A DNA stretch of 64,000 nucleotides from Pempheris klunzingeri (Eukaryota > Chordata > Actinopteri > Acropomatiformes > Pempheridae). Positions 36,106-54,560 of the stretch are shown here, in pieces (within the stretch, counting starts at the first letter, position 1; the number at the start of each line of letters is the position of its first letter). The stretch covers positions 18,392,691 through 18,456,690 of the forward strand of contig NC_092026.1 of the NCBI RefSeq assembly GCF_042242105.1, in the 5' to 3' direction. The notes under the pieces are model-generated. The model was not told where the DNA came from. It was given only the letters and a program-made list of their open reading frames with translations, and ran no database searches. The position numbers were made by a program, and so were the translations under genes.

Positions 36106-37408
36106 AAAAAACAAACTTTTATTGAATTTTCTTTCTCGGGTGTCTTGGTCATTCTCGCCAAAGCTTGATGTGAGGTTGCACACTTGCAGGATTTGTTTTA
36201 AATCTGTTCTTGCAATGCATGTTCCAAAAGCACAATCTGAATAGTGTGGGCTGATGCTCCGCGTGGTGTCCCGGAGCACACAAGCTGATAAAACCTCAGT
36301 ATGCTTGTGCGTAATGGGAGAGTTATGACACTCAGTGTGTAGAGTCATTTGCATTTAACTAAAAGATGTAACTTGTCGTTGGGGGCACAAGGGATGTGTA
36401 AGCTTTACTAAACCTCCTCGGTGTTGCAGATCCACATGCTGTGAGACGCAGGGAACAACGTCGGCATGGCAATGGGGGTACCACAGGTGGTCTTCTCAGT
36501 TTAATGCCCCCTGCGATTTAGTTTTGTTATTAACTCTCGGCTTTTGTCCTCTGTTAAATCCCTGATCCGGGCTTAATAAATCATCATTCACCATATCCTA
36601 ATTCATAGATTTACAAGTCTATTAAAAGAGGTCTTCCTTTTTATCTAAAAGGGTAGTGGAGGGTAATGAGATAAACCAGAAAATGCCACCTGAAGATACA
36701 TTTTGTTCGAGAAAACCGGTGGAAAAATAAATCTGGCCACAGTGGTAGATTTTCAGTAACTATTTCAATAAAAGCTTGATGTTCGTGGAACTGGGTTCAG
36801 GTTACTCAAAATAAGGTGGATTACTTACAATGTAAAAGTGCTTCACGCTTACAATTAAGACGTCAGCGAGGAGGGACAGATGCAGGCTGACATCCTCTCT
36901 GTCGTGCGTAAAGGCAATTACCCCCGTGCCGTGTGTGTGGTCCATTTACCTTGTGACAGTGTCAGCATCAACTCTAAATTGTGGTTCGGGAAATGTGTGG
37001 GAAAAGTTTGTGAGTAGTGGCAGCAAGGGCGCATAAGTTGGGTCTATTTTTGCCTCAAACACGAGAAAATAGTGTTTGTCTTCACATATTTTAAGGCTAT
37101 GCGTAGTTCGTCTGAGGCATTCACGAAGCCAAATAACACAGCCGACCTGATGTTCACCAAACTCTGGAGAAGTCTATGAACTCCAGTACGGCGAAGAAGG
37201 GCTGATGAAGTTGTATTATACTGCCGCCCTGTGGGCAAACTATTACCATTAAAGCACATAAAACATGTCCATTCAAAAACTAAATACACATCTACAGTTT
37301 AATTTAGCACTGAGTGTAAAATAGTCATATTCTGTTATATCCAGCCAGAGTGTGAAAACGCCACCTGTTTCTGATAGAAGTTTATCTTTAGAACTTCTCA
37401 TTCATTTT

Positions 37409-37409
<1 letters not shown>

Positions 37410-37454
<45 letters not shown>
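37410..37454. repeat. (TAGA)n microsatellite
   Basis: About eleven perfect tetranucleotide units. Confidence 0.92.
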
Positions 37455-38616
37455 GTTTGAATGATGTTGTATGGCATGAGTTTGTCATTTTAATAACTAA
37501 CTAAATTTAGTGGGTAACTCAGAGTTCAAACTTGATGCCGGTGAAGTTATCGACTTTTATTTTTCTAGCCTCTGCATCTAGACAGTGAAACCAAATGAAA
37601 ATGTATCCAAATGACCCTTTTTTTTTTGCTGTGCATACCCAAGTGATTGCAATGAAATACAATACAGTGAAGTAAACAAATGAGCTGCTTCCTAACTGTG
37701 ACAACTTTGACATATGTCAAATTTGTCTCCCTCCATAATTACATTCATCAAATTATGAGACAGCAGGCCCTGTTTGCTCTGTCTAATGAGAACAAATTGC
37801 TCTTCTGCTGCTTGTTAGCCATGTGACAAGTTAGCTTCCTCTTCCAGCAGTATGTGTGTGTGTGTGTGTGTGTTTGTGTTTGTGGGGCATGTTTCCTCAA
37901 GCCCAAAAGCAAAAAATCTGGAGGAAATGGGTTTAGAGGTCGTGCCTGATCCATCTCCTTCGAACATAAACAAGACGCTGAGTTTTCAGGTTCAGGAAGA
38001 GCTCATCACGGAGAAATCCTACTGGTGAGAGATAGCCCAACTATTCTTCATTGGTTCCAATTAGGGTATTTATGAATGGCATCTTTGTCTAATGATCTAA
38101 TCAGTTGTCTGTCTCTGATTGGCTCAGAATAAATCATGTTAAGATGTCTGAATGGCTTACATGGGCCGTTAAAGGTCACACAGCAACAGGAGCCCATCAT
38201 TTCAGAATGTATACAAAGTAGGGTGGGAAGCATTTTGCTTTCAATAACAGCTATTGTCATGTCACGGCTGATTTACATTGCAGTCTAAAACAAACATTTC
38301 TTCTAGGACATGCCTTGTGATGGACCTCACTGCTCCTCTGCCCCAAAGCATGCTGGGATCAACTAAAGCGTGACTCTAAATAGACGCCAAAGAAAATAAA
38401 ACAATCACAGTAAGAGAGTGTTAGGGATGTGCCATTTTCTCCCAGGATTTTTAGGCCGTTTGGTGGCAGAGGAAACAAGCAGCACACACACAACACAGAC
38501 TTATTACCACCTTTTTAGCTGACAGCAAACTAGTTCTATACTCGCACATTCAGCAGATACAGAGCAAGTATCATTTATTTACCACCTGGCAAATATAAGT
38601 CTAATAATCACTCTCT

Positions 38617-38885
38617 TTTAGCTCTGTTTTTGGTCCCCACCAACTCCTGAGGAAAATATCTGACCCTTTGTCTGCTAAATGCTCCAATATGTTCACTTAC
38701 TAGTCACTAGCTGTGTCTCTGTGCTGTTTGGTGCTGGGGAGGTATTGTGCAGTAGGTTTATGAGAGATTTCTTCCTGAAAACAGCTGCCTGCTGTGGCCT
38801 AAAATGCCTCAGATTAGAGTGGTGGGAGTGAACCTAAACACTTAAGTTGCAGGCCATAAAAGTAAAACAAATGGCTAAAAGGTTG
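38617..38885 (+). repeat. Dispersed repeat, family A (longest copy)
   Basis: The copy contains 'ccaccaactcctgaggaaaa', 'tctgctaaatgctccaatat', 'gtgctgtttggtgctgggga' and 'gtgggagtgaacctaaacac'. The same series is found at 9741-9990 in more diverged form. It may extend further left. Confidence 0.6.
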
Positions 38886-41800
38886 ATGCCATCAGAAGAC
38901 CCTATAAAGGCCTGTAGAGCCGAGGAGAACTGTGGAGCCAGATGATAATTCTTTGTGGGGTCCTCAGCCAAGTGAGGACTGTGTGTTCTCCTCTTCCTGT
39001 CACGCTTGCCCCTACATATACAGCCAAGTGCATCTAATTACTGCCACCCAGTGTCCAAAATAATAATGTAAGACATATTAAAGAAAAGATAATGTCGCAT
39101 GCCAACAATAAACATAAATGGCTCCTACAGCTGCTTTAATGTTACAGGCTAAACATCAGAATAGTAACATTCAAACTTAAGCTTGTGTTGGTAAACTAAC
39201 ATTTTTTGAATATGCACGCAGTCCAGGCGGAAGGGTGGGCCGTTCAGCTCGTATGGGTTTTAGGTATCTTCTTTGGAACTTGAGTGCTGGACATGTGGAA
39301 GTCTTGACCTGCGGATGGTTGAGACTCATTCATCTGACAAGCTTGTATAAAAAGTCATGCAGGGTGAGGGGTGCAGAGGTGAGAGGTCAGGGGTCATGTT
39401 TGTCATTTCTGGCATTCTCTTCAGGGGCCGAAAAAAAGGAATATCTTTTTTCAATCTTAAATCTTATTACATATCAGAAATCCTGCTCTAGTAGCTGTAA
39501 TTGTTTGGGATTCATCTAACTGGGCTGCATAGATTCTCCTATGAATATTTCCAGGCTTAAAGACACACTCCACCAATTTTACACATGATGATGAGCTTAC
39601 TTGTGCTGCTGAGGGTGTGGAAACAGTCTTTGGCTCTTGAGGGAGCTTTCTTAAATATGACAACACAACCTAGACAGCAGGATTATCACATATTGGTCTT
39701 TAAATTTCAAACTTAACATGTAGGATTTTCAATCATGCAAGGAACTAAAAAGTGAGGCTGTTACCACGTCTTTTGCTTTAGTTTTGACCGTTTTATTTGA
39801 ATCTCTCTCCTACATCCTCCAGCTTTATGAAAATGCCATAATAAGTCAAATCCCTTTGATCGAACAGCAGAAACAGATGAGTTTTAATCTGCTCGGTGAT
39901 TGTTGATAATTGCACAAAGGTTGCAACATTGATTAAATTGATGTTTGGAAACGGAACACAACAGACTTTTCACTTTCTCCGAGGCACAGACAAGGCAGAT
40001 TTCAACCCAAGAAGCCTTTCAGTTTCAATTCATTTCTATGCTGGTTTGTATTTATGGAAGAATATTCAAGAGCAGCATGGTTTGTTTTTTTTTAGCCATA
40101 CTCTGTAATGAGCTAGTCTGTGGGACAAAAAGTCAGACCAAAAGTCATTTAGCCTTCCCTTAAATAAAACCATCACACTTGGATCACTCTCTCTTACACT
40201 CCCTCGATCATCAACATCAAAGGAAGACAGAATGGATTTTGTTTTCCGAGCCATAACCATCGGGGACAAACCCCACCCCCCAACCCCCCAGTTCATCCAA
40301 ACTATAACCGCAGAGGTGAAGAGGATGCTGGGTAATCAATATTTCTGATGCCTCTGACATCTTCTCTGATGTGCTGTTGTGGTCAATGTTGAGTTTCCCC
40401 TCCTACCTCTCAATCTCCTCTGTCTGTCACCCATGAGATTGGAGTGTGCTATTGCACCCGAAGCGGATGCAGGTTGACGCACTGACTTCAGTTGAGCAGG
40501 AGATCAATGGTGGAGCGAAGGCACCAACTCCAGATATTCTGCTCTGTATTGATGTCTGAACACAGCTGTACAACACAGGGTGCACACATGAGGCATTTGC
40601 TCTCTGAATGAGATATCTACCGGTTTAAGAAAACGTATAGTCTGTTTTGAGAAACAGATGATGTTTATTGTCAAACACAACACAAATATTATATATTATC
40701 CTTTTATTAGGTTGGCAAAAGCAGCTCTGAAACTTTTAGCATTTGATGTCTTTAGTGATCTCCAGAAATGTTTTAGGATTTAAAGTGTTGTCGCTTTCAT
40801 TTATTATCATCAAGTGTTATTTTAAAAACTATCAAATTATTAACCCATTCAACCGGATAATCTGATGTAGTATGGAAAGAAATAGTTACTATTCTGCCCC
40901 CAAAAGGGTGTGAGTTGAAATATTTCTGTCCGGGTCCTCTGTGTACTGCAGTAATTACCTTTGGCCACTAGATGACAGTGAAGGCGACACTATCCTCAGT
41001 TAATATGATGGAGTTTACCTTGGAGGGTCCTTCATATGCCAACATTTGGAGCACACAAACACACTAAACTGTGTTTATTGGAATCAGTTTGTAATTACTG
41101 CTCTTGCGGCTAAATTGGAGCAAAGGAATGCAGCCAGGTTGAAGAGTGGATGCTGTTAAAGCAGCAGATTAATGCCAGTGGTTTTGTGACGAGCTGTTCA
41201 ACTGTGACACATGGGTGAAATGCCCAGGTGTCCACTTTTTTGAGACTTTTTTGCAAACCTGTGAAACATGCCAATAAGTCCTAACCTGTGTTTTAAAGGT
41301 TTGTTGCAAACAAAATGTTCCATATGATCTAATTATAGATCCAACAACAAAGCGGTGCCTTTAACATGGCCGATATCATGACTGCACCATGTGTTAATGG
41401 CGGCTGGGGTTTTGCCAAGGACACATAACTGACAAAATTGTTTCTGTGTGTGTTTTGTGTGTGTGAGTTTTAGGTTAATGAGTTGTAGGAAACTCAGTAA
41501 TGACAGACAGTCACTTTAGGGACACTGTTTTGTGGGTGTTGGTTGGCGCATGTGCAGGGTCACCAGGTTTGCTTATCTGACCTCTTGACTTCCAGTGACA
41601 GTAGGCCCACAGTCCTTTCTCTGAGCACCCAATGATTGACGGCTGGCCACCCTGACTATGATTCTGCACGTCTTAGCTGCCCCAAATACCACAGCAGAAA
41701 AAGAATGAGAGGGGAATGAGGCGTGTGTTACGGTCACGGCTACACCACAGGAAATGTGTCACAGGGGTTGTGTTGTAGCGTTCATTGTCATTGTTTTGAC

Positions 41801-42734
41801 CACACGTGAGTGTCAGTTACTAACTGAAGTTAAAAAATTGTATATGAGTTTGCTTTTTTTTTTGGGTCCCAGATGTTGTTGGATTTTAGACACTTTTGAA
41901 AATAAAGAACTCCAAAAGAGGACCGCTGATAAAAAGAAAATTGTTTTCTTCCCCGAGGTAAAAGAAAGATGCTGAAAAGTACACAAGCAGGAGACGTTTT
42001 AGTCATGAGGCCATTATTAGGCCACTGAAGTAAACTGTGATAGTGATTAGAAATCACTTTCTGTATCATATAGGTCAAATAGTAGGGACTTGGCTTGCAT
42101 GCTGAGTTAATGTTGAATGATGGCGGCGCAAAGGTTGCAGGTCTTATGTCATCTGAGCAGGGTCGGCTTAAGTCAGGTCATGGTTGTGTCATTGTGTGGT
42201 CATGTGAGAGGTCACAGGTCAGGTCAGTGTGTCTGTTGAGGCTGCCAGCACTCAGTCATCCAGACAACAGCTGAGCGCCGAAACAGCCACTTCGTCAAGG
42301 TCAGCATGCGTTGTGTGAGTGACTCGTTTTCTCATTCGGAAACTGCTAAGGATGTGAAATAAGTCAGTACGAGAAAACAATGCACCAATGAACTAATTTT
42401 ATTATCATTATTATTAAAATAAAAAGAATTCAGGAAGCACGCATCAATAAAAACTACAGTTTTGTTTCGTACAACCAAACATAATCACTATTGAAATTGT
42501 GCAAAAGATGGAACTGTCTTTTAGGCATCATTTCAAAATTACAAGAGTTGTTGTAAGTTAAGCTAAGTTTTCTCAAAGCCGCACTATTGAACTTTTTGGC
42601 CATTTGGGGTCAGTGGAACAAGTTGAAATAGTACATAACCTGCATAATTTGACTTACAATCATCTTATAAAGTTGCTATGCTAAATAGCAAACCATTGCC
42701 TAGTAGACGCAGCGCAACATTAACACATTCCCCT

Positions 42735-42830
42735 TTTAGGTCTGTTTTACTCACCACCAACTCCTGCAAAAAATACATGTCTCTTTAGCTTACTAATGCC
42801 AGATATTTAACTTGCTCACTTCCTAGCTCA
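42735..42830 (+). repeat. Partial dispersed repeat, family A
   Basis: 'ggtctgttttactcaccacc' and 'aactcctgcaaaaaatac' followed by 'cttactaatgccagatattt' parallel the start of the copy at 38617 and then diverge. Confidence 0.5.
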
Positions 42831-43279
42831 CTTAAGCTATTTAGCTTACTAGCTTAATAGATAGAAGCCCTAAGGAGGTGTGCCGGGCTTTGAAGCCAAT
42901 TTTACATTGTGGCCAAACCATATTATCATAATAATGGTGTCCGTCACGTGTTGCCATTGGGCCCAAAGTCTTTTCCATAGACTTACATTGTGAAAACAGC
43001 ACATCATTTTTTTGAGAATCACAACCCTGTGAAATAACACATTTCACCATCAGAATTTGATCCATTTAGTCCAACAATGTTTAGAAAGCCTAGAAGAGAC
43101 ACACTAAAAGTCTATTTTCTCATTTTTCATGTCATATGTAGTCATTTGATTCATTGTTAAGAAAAAAACATTAGCAAATCTTCCTTTATAGTACAACAAT
43201 ATGAATTCACGCTTAAAATAATAGTTATCTGGGTCATCAAGTAGACGTACTGTGGTTTTTGTACAAAGTAGCAAGGCAG

Positions 43280-44400
43280 TTACACCCATGCCCTCTTGTC
43301 TTGACATTCACTGCCATCAGACTGTTGGCCTGAGTTTGCCCCAGCTGGAGTGTCCTGGCCCAGCTTCGTGACAACCGTAGGTGTTGGCACCCTGGGGTTT
43401 GGTGGTGGTCCCCTGTCAGGGCGAGGGGACAGCGGAGGTCTCAGGTGGCTGTGGAGGACAAAGTGAGATTGTACTGGAGCGCTCATGGGAGTGGGCAACC
43501 GGGACATGTCCACCCTGGGGTCGTTGCTTTCTGGCCTCTTGTCATTAGTGGATTCGCCAGGTCTGATTATAGTTCCAGCATTCACCTTTGTTTGAAGAGG
43601 TTCACCATTTTTAAGGCCGGTCTTTGAGTTTCCACTCAGGCTGATTCTTCTGGTTGAAAGAACATCACTGTCTTCAGTCATAGTTGTTGATGTAAGCATA
43701 CTGCTTTGCTCTCCTTTACTCATCTCTTCCATAAACATCTCCCCTCTCCGCCTCCATCTCACCATAGCCTTCACGGAGCTCAGAAGATCAACCAAACTTA
43801 ACAGAACGGACAAGGAGGCAGCACCCAGCATGAAGTTGAGCATTAAGGTCTTTTCAGTTGGTCTGGAGATGTAGCACTCGACCCCAGATGTGCAGGGAGC
43901 CTCGTAACAGAGAAAGCTCCTAGGAATGGACAAACCAAAGAGAAAAAACTGTCCCGCACCGAAAACCACCTCTAAAAGGATCCGTAGAATTACAACCAGG
44001 AAGTAAGCACAGTAGAAGCGTGGCACTCCCCATCCACGCGAGAGGTCGTGAAGTGAGGCCTTATGCAAGGACAGTTCTCTTAAAGAGTTTGAGTTTTCGA
44101 TTGTGCAAGGCGAACCTCCTCGACTTCTGTCCCAATGGAAACCTCCAAAATAGGGGTATGACAAAACTTTGTGCATGACATAGGTTGCAAACAGCACGTG
44201 GGGAAGACAGAGAAGAATAAGGTGGAAGAGCCAGAGACGGAAGACAGATACAGGGGCAAATACATCAAAACACACATTAGAGCAGCCTGGCTGGATGGTG
44301 TTGCAGATAAATCTCTCCTGCTCATCGCTGAAGAGAGTGAAGCCAGCGAGCAGGAGGACGAGGAGACGTAAAACCAGCATCAACATCCACCAGGTTTTGC
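43280..44400 (-). CDS. gjd4: gjd4 exon 2
   Basis: It starts after the acceptor TTCCAG with GC of the Gly22 codon and runs to the stop codon. It contains all four membrane segments, both cysteine-bearing loops and the tail. Confidence 0.93.
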
Positions 44401-44803
44401 CTGGAAGGGGGAAAAGAGATGATCTGGTCATAATAACTGCTAGATTAAATGAAGATGAAACTGAAACTATCTCAGTGGGGTAAACGGGTCGCTGCAGCAG
44501 CCAGCTACACTACAGGTCACATCAAAGAAAGAATAAGATGGAGGTAAAATAATCAGATTTAGCAAATATGACACAATGATGAGAGATGATAATGATGAAA
44601 CAGTAGAAAAGAAGTACATAAAGTATGATTATTTTAGAATACACCAAAATAAAGTCCATTAACAAACTTAACTCAACAGGCGTGTAATTGCTATCATATT
44701 GAAAATAAGCACTGACATACATACAAAAGAAAAACATACCCATGAAGGAGACATTGTGACTGAGAGTTATGAAAAGCAGATCTGTTGTTCCCATCATCCT
44801 CAT
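43280..44803 (-). CDS. gjd4: Gap junction delta-4 connexin, two coding exons
   Basis: The CDS joins 44740-44803 (exon 1) and 43280-44400 (exon 2) on the minus strand across a 339-bp GT-AG intron, giving 394 residues. Connexins form hexameric hemichannels in the plasma membrane that dock into gap junctions. Extracellular loop 1 carries C54, C61 and C65 (C-x6-C-x3-C) and loop 2 carries C186, C191 and C197 (C-x4-C-x5-C), the diagnostic set. Four membrane segments lie near 25-45, 76-98, 150-172 and 206-230. The cytoplasmic tail contains a basophilic kinase-like site RRIS at 272-275. An intron interrupting Gly22 right before M1 is typical of delta connexins, and the N-terminus lines up residue for residue with human GJD4 to the conserved Gly-Lys at 22-23. 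A TAG stop lies in frame 3 codons upstream of the chosen ATG. Mets at positions 3 and 4 are alternatives. The ccny neighbour supports gjd4. Confidence 0.93.
44740..44803 (-). CDS. gjd4: gjd4 exon 1
   Basis: It encodes the cytoplasmic N-terminus (21 codons plus one base). The donor is ATGG|GTATGT. Confidence 0.88.
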
Positions 44804-47732
44804 CGCTCGGCGCTAACCCTGATCCCATAAGAAAACAACCCAATGCTTCTTTAAAACAGACAAATCCAGATGAGGGAGAAGGTCCCGAGTCGCTGTCCCC
44901 TTCAACGCTGCTCCACAACTACAGAGCTGACCCTCACAGCTTGCCACTGAATACAGTAACCTCTAATGCTTTCTTACTGCTTCGCACTCTTGTCTGCGAG
45001 GGCCGGGACCTGTGAAGAGAGCTATTCTTACCAGGCTGCCATCAAAGCATTGTTGGGATGTCGAGGTACCAGTCAACTTTACTGGAAGCTGACAGTGACA
45101 CACACGCAGGGCGAGCTTGTAATAGACAATGATAAACTTGAGTCAGATAAACGGCATTTAACTCACATTAAAGTAATAATCAAATTGATCATTATTATTT
45201 TGGTGGACTTTAAAACTCAATGGCAGATTGATTTTAATAACAAACAAAGCTGAATATATTTATAATGTATAAAATCTGAAAATCACTCAAAACACAGAAT
45301 TATAAGACAAGGGGATTTTCTTTTATTAAAAACACAAATCAACTCATCCTTAAATAATTCACAATGAACCTGTCTCGGTTTTTTTTTTAACTCTTTATAC
45401 ATTGTACAAAGTTAATTTGCAAAATAATTTTATCTTAGTGCTTTAGTTTTTATACGAATGAGAAAAAAAAAAAAGAAACATGAAAACCTGATCAGTTGTT
45501 TGCCAGTAGCCGTTAGACTGAAATTAAAACGTACAACACAAATACAAAAGAAACAATTAGTCAGCAGTTTCGACGCTTTTAAGGACTTCGCTCAGCAGTC
45601 GTGGGTTTATCTTGATAGAATTAATGTCAAATTGAAAAGTGTAAAGAAAAATTCTTTTTGTCTGATTTCCGTATGTTCTGTGTGATTGTTGATTTTAATG
45701 GCTATGTGGCCCAGCACCACAGCCGGTAATGTTTTCTATGGACACCTTTTCTTAAGGATAGATTGACGGGACACATCGGTGTGTTTCCGTCACAAAGAGA
45801 GAAGAGAGTTGTGTCCGGTCCAGAGAACAGCTGACCAAGTAATGTTCTGTTCTGATCTGTTCACAGGACACTCAGGTGTCAATTTCAATGCACTTTTCTT
45901 TACTGGGTTTTTAAATCTTTTTTTTTTTTTTTTTTACAATAAGCTGTAGAAAACCCTTAACCCACTGAGGACTGTATTCCTTCATTGCAAGTTGAATTAC
46001 TGAATCAGTCAAACCTGGACTGTAGGCATTGAGGCATTGGGGCTCATGAGACTGGGGTTGTTTATTTATTTATGACTTTCCAAATGTACTGCAGATGTAA
46101 CGTAATCTAACTCTATAATACTGGATACATAGAAACAAAGCAGTGCAGAGTGGCCTCTTCACACCATCTACTGACACCGCACTTCACGTCCTGCCAGACC
46201 AGAATACCCAGCGGTTGGATGTGATTATTCTGTTGGTTTGAGGTTGAGTTTTACAGTATATTTTAGTGCTATATATGTCTTACCTTTGCCTTGTGCTTTA
46301 TTAATTTATCAGTGTCAAAACAACTCCCACTGTGAACGGTTTTCATTGGAACTTAGTTCCATTGGTTTCGGAAAAGGAATGATGCGGCTATTTTTTATTG
46401 TAATTGTTCAATTATATGAGGAGCAATAACAAAATTCCATAAACTTCCAACGGGTTGGATTAGAGCTGAAATCTTCATGTCAATATACTCCATTATAAGT
46501 CTGGAATTTGGCTGAACTGACCCTTTAAATCACCACACCCTGACATGATAGTTTTCTGCAATGCTCAAACATCCACTAGATGTCAGCAGAGAGCAGAGAG
46601 GTGTGTTTATTCTACTCAAAGCTATTTCTGAGGCTTCTAAAATTTGAATTTGGCTACTGAAGAAATTCTGTTTATTGAAGTGCTGTAACATCTTCAAGAG
46701 GTCAGGTTAAGGTGTGATAAAAATCTGATGAATACTGACTCTGGAAAACGTGACCTGGTCCATGTTCCACGCTGGACAGTCTGAAAAAGATGTGGTGTGG
46801 TTATGTCTACGATTATATCCCCAAAACAGGAACGTTCCTGTGATATATGTGGAAATGTTCCATATTCTAATTCAGTCTGGCTCCATCCGTCTGCAATTTG
46901 TCACTTGTCATAATTTGTGTTTCAACTCTGTGTATCTATATAGGGAGGAACAATAAATCCAAAGATTAAACAGACTACCTGAGTATCGAGAGGTTCACTA
47001 GAAATACTGTAAACCTTGAACGTAAAGATTTCCAAAGGAGAAAACTTGCTAACATTTTTATTATTCTAAGGTCTGTCAAAGGGAATGAATAATCAGTAGA
47101 AACTCAAGTGCTACACTATTGTTTTTTCAAACTCTGCAGGTATTATGGGTTCAGGTAGCCACAACCGCTCACATAAGTTCACATCATCAAATAAAATAAA
47201 TAATATGCTTCATTGTGAAGCTGCAGGGCCATCTCAAAGGCAGGGTGTGTCAAATATTTCAAATTAGGTCAGACACAGAAAACGTAACAGAGTGCCAATA
47301 CATTAAGACAGGTTCGCAATGTCGTGTCCTTGGAGGTTTTTACAAGGCTGTGTTGTCCAGGACTTTCCTTGTTGGTCCAAAGCTAAGACTTTTCTGAACA
47401 GATGAGATAACAACGAGGTGCTTCCTTCTCCCTTCCATGAGCGGAAGAGTTGAGGCACTGTGAAGGCATCAGGTTAAGTTAGAAACCTCTCTGGACGTGG
47501 TTTCACTTTCTCCCCTCTGGTTTAAAAAGGTGTGAGCTCCGGAGGCTGATTTCAGGTTTCAGTCACTGTACCACCGAGTTCCACGTCTGGGTATTTATTA
47601 TCTGGATATCCAAACTGCAGTTTTTGAACTGAACCACGTTGGTCTGTTTCCACTAATGTGTGTTTTTAGTGTCATCGTGATACTGTTTGTAGCCTGATGC
47701 TAGTGTTCAGTATATGGCAGACTCAATAGTGG
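44804..47732. other. Between gjd4 and ccny; probably ccny 3' UTR in part
   Basis: No coding exon was seen. ccny transcripts end here, and TTTATT words (AATAAA on the minus strand, for example near 47596, 46671 and 45320) are candidate poly(A) signals, but none stands out. A T-run lies at about 45919-45937 and a CTCF-like word at 46573-46586. Confidence 0.5.
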
Positions 47733-53147
<5,415 letters not shown>

Positions 53148-54204
53148 CTGTCAAAACAGAAAGCGAATGCGTCACATTGGAAAAAGGCAGCAATGATCAG
53201 AAACACACCACTAATAATCCGTATCAAAGGGCAGTAACGCACATTTTTACTGCTTCATCCTCAGACCAAGTGACCCAGTTAAGTTCAGTTAAGAAAGCTG
53301 ATAACATAAATGATTCAGAAATGATGATTGCTTTGTTTTTGATTTGATTACTGTAAAATCAAAAGCTTTCTCTGTCAAGACTATTGTTCCATGTGTGTCC
53401 CTCTGTGCTCATTCATTGTTCCGCAACACACGCAGGCATGATTCATGGTCACAACCAAAAGCAAATCTGGTCTGCATCACAGCCCGAGGGTGCGAGCCAC
53501 TGACTGACTGACTGCGTCTGTGTGTGCACATCTTCTAAAACAGGGAAGCACTCAAAATATGTGCCCTCATTATACAATCCAGAATGTTTTGTTGCCTTGT
53601 TTCCGTGTAACACAACAGTAGCTACTTTGACAAGAAAGGAAACTGAAGAGGCTACTTTCTCTTCTCATTGAGAGGCCTGTTTTTTCCACACAAGCACATC
53701 TTTTTCCACAAAACATGCTACAGTGTGTGACATTACACTGAGACAATTTTTTCCACCAACATCTCGCTGAAGAAGCGCCCTCCATCAAGTGAGATACTGT
53801 CGAAGTGGATGCTTTTAGTGAAATCAGCATCTAAAAATGCCCGGCATGCAGGCTGCGCTGCCAAACGTTCTGACTCCTACGATATGACTGTAACAGACCA
53901 AGATTAAGATCCAGGCTATTTGATTACAGCGCAGAGCGGCCGATCATCTGTCTCAGGAACAGCAGCTGCTGTGGGACAACTGACTGTGGGGGAATTCAAA
54001 AAAATAAGAATACCACTGCTGTTAGCTAACAGAAGTGTGCTAACAATCCTGTCCAAACAGGCTTCTCTGTCTAACCAGCAGAAGGCCCTGCGAGATCTGT
54101 TCAGCTGAATCTTCTCACGGCTCTGCATAGCAACGACATGTTTCATGACCTCCAGGGCTCGCAAACACCCCTTTCAGTCATGACAACATTTCCAAAAGTA
54201 AGAA

Positions 54205-54560
54205 AGTTAGTAAGTGAATTTAGTTATATAGAGCTTTTCAAAAGCAGAGATGTCATAAAGTGCTTCACAAGGTAAATATACATACAGACATTGGGCACAA
54301 TGACACCAAAAAACAAGACAGCTGCTTTTGCTGAAAGTGTCCACAGATCTAAATCCAAAAATAGACAGTTCCATAGTTTAGGAGGCACAACCTCAAAAGC
54401 ACTGTCTCCTTTAGTTAAACCTGGATCAAGGAACTAACAACAAACCCTGATCAGAGGACCTTCAGAGGACCAGATAGAGTGATGGATGAACACCTGCACA
54501 GATGGATTTAATGGGTGCGAGTGTGCACACCGGTTCATAATTTGAAGACAAAGACATTTT
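54205..54560. repeat. Degraded dispersed repeat, family D (teleost type)
   Basis: The stretch starts with 'ttatatagagcttttcaaaa', 'gcagagatgtcataaagtgc', 'ttcacaagg' and continues with 'agttccatagtttaggaggc' and 'aagcactgtctcctttagtt'. This is a series I recognise from a frequent teleost repeat. No intact ends or coding capacity are visible. Confidence 0.5.

Larger units (their letters stand above)
35260..36125 (+). other. fzd8: fzd8 3' UTR
   Basis: The region from the stop codon to just after the poly(A) signal is AT-rich. It includes T-rich runs (35471-35492), a block with several TAATTA/CATTAATGA-like words (35590-35790) and two Pumilio-type sites near its end. The 3' end is inferred from the AATAAA at 36100. 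Confidence 0.65.
36126..43279. other. Intergenic between fzd8 and gjd4
   Basis: No exon was recognised. Contents are a (GATA)n array (37410-37454), a short TG run (37852-37872), a long family A repeat (38617-38885), a partial one (42735-42830), and a CTCF-like word at 40965-40978. The text 42860-43000 ('gccctaaggaggtgtgccgg' and following) reads like another teleost repeat. Part of the left edge below 43,280 must be gjd4 3' UTR, but I could not place its poly(A) signal. Confidence 0.55.
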
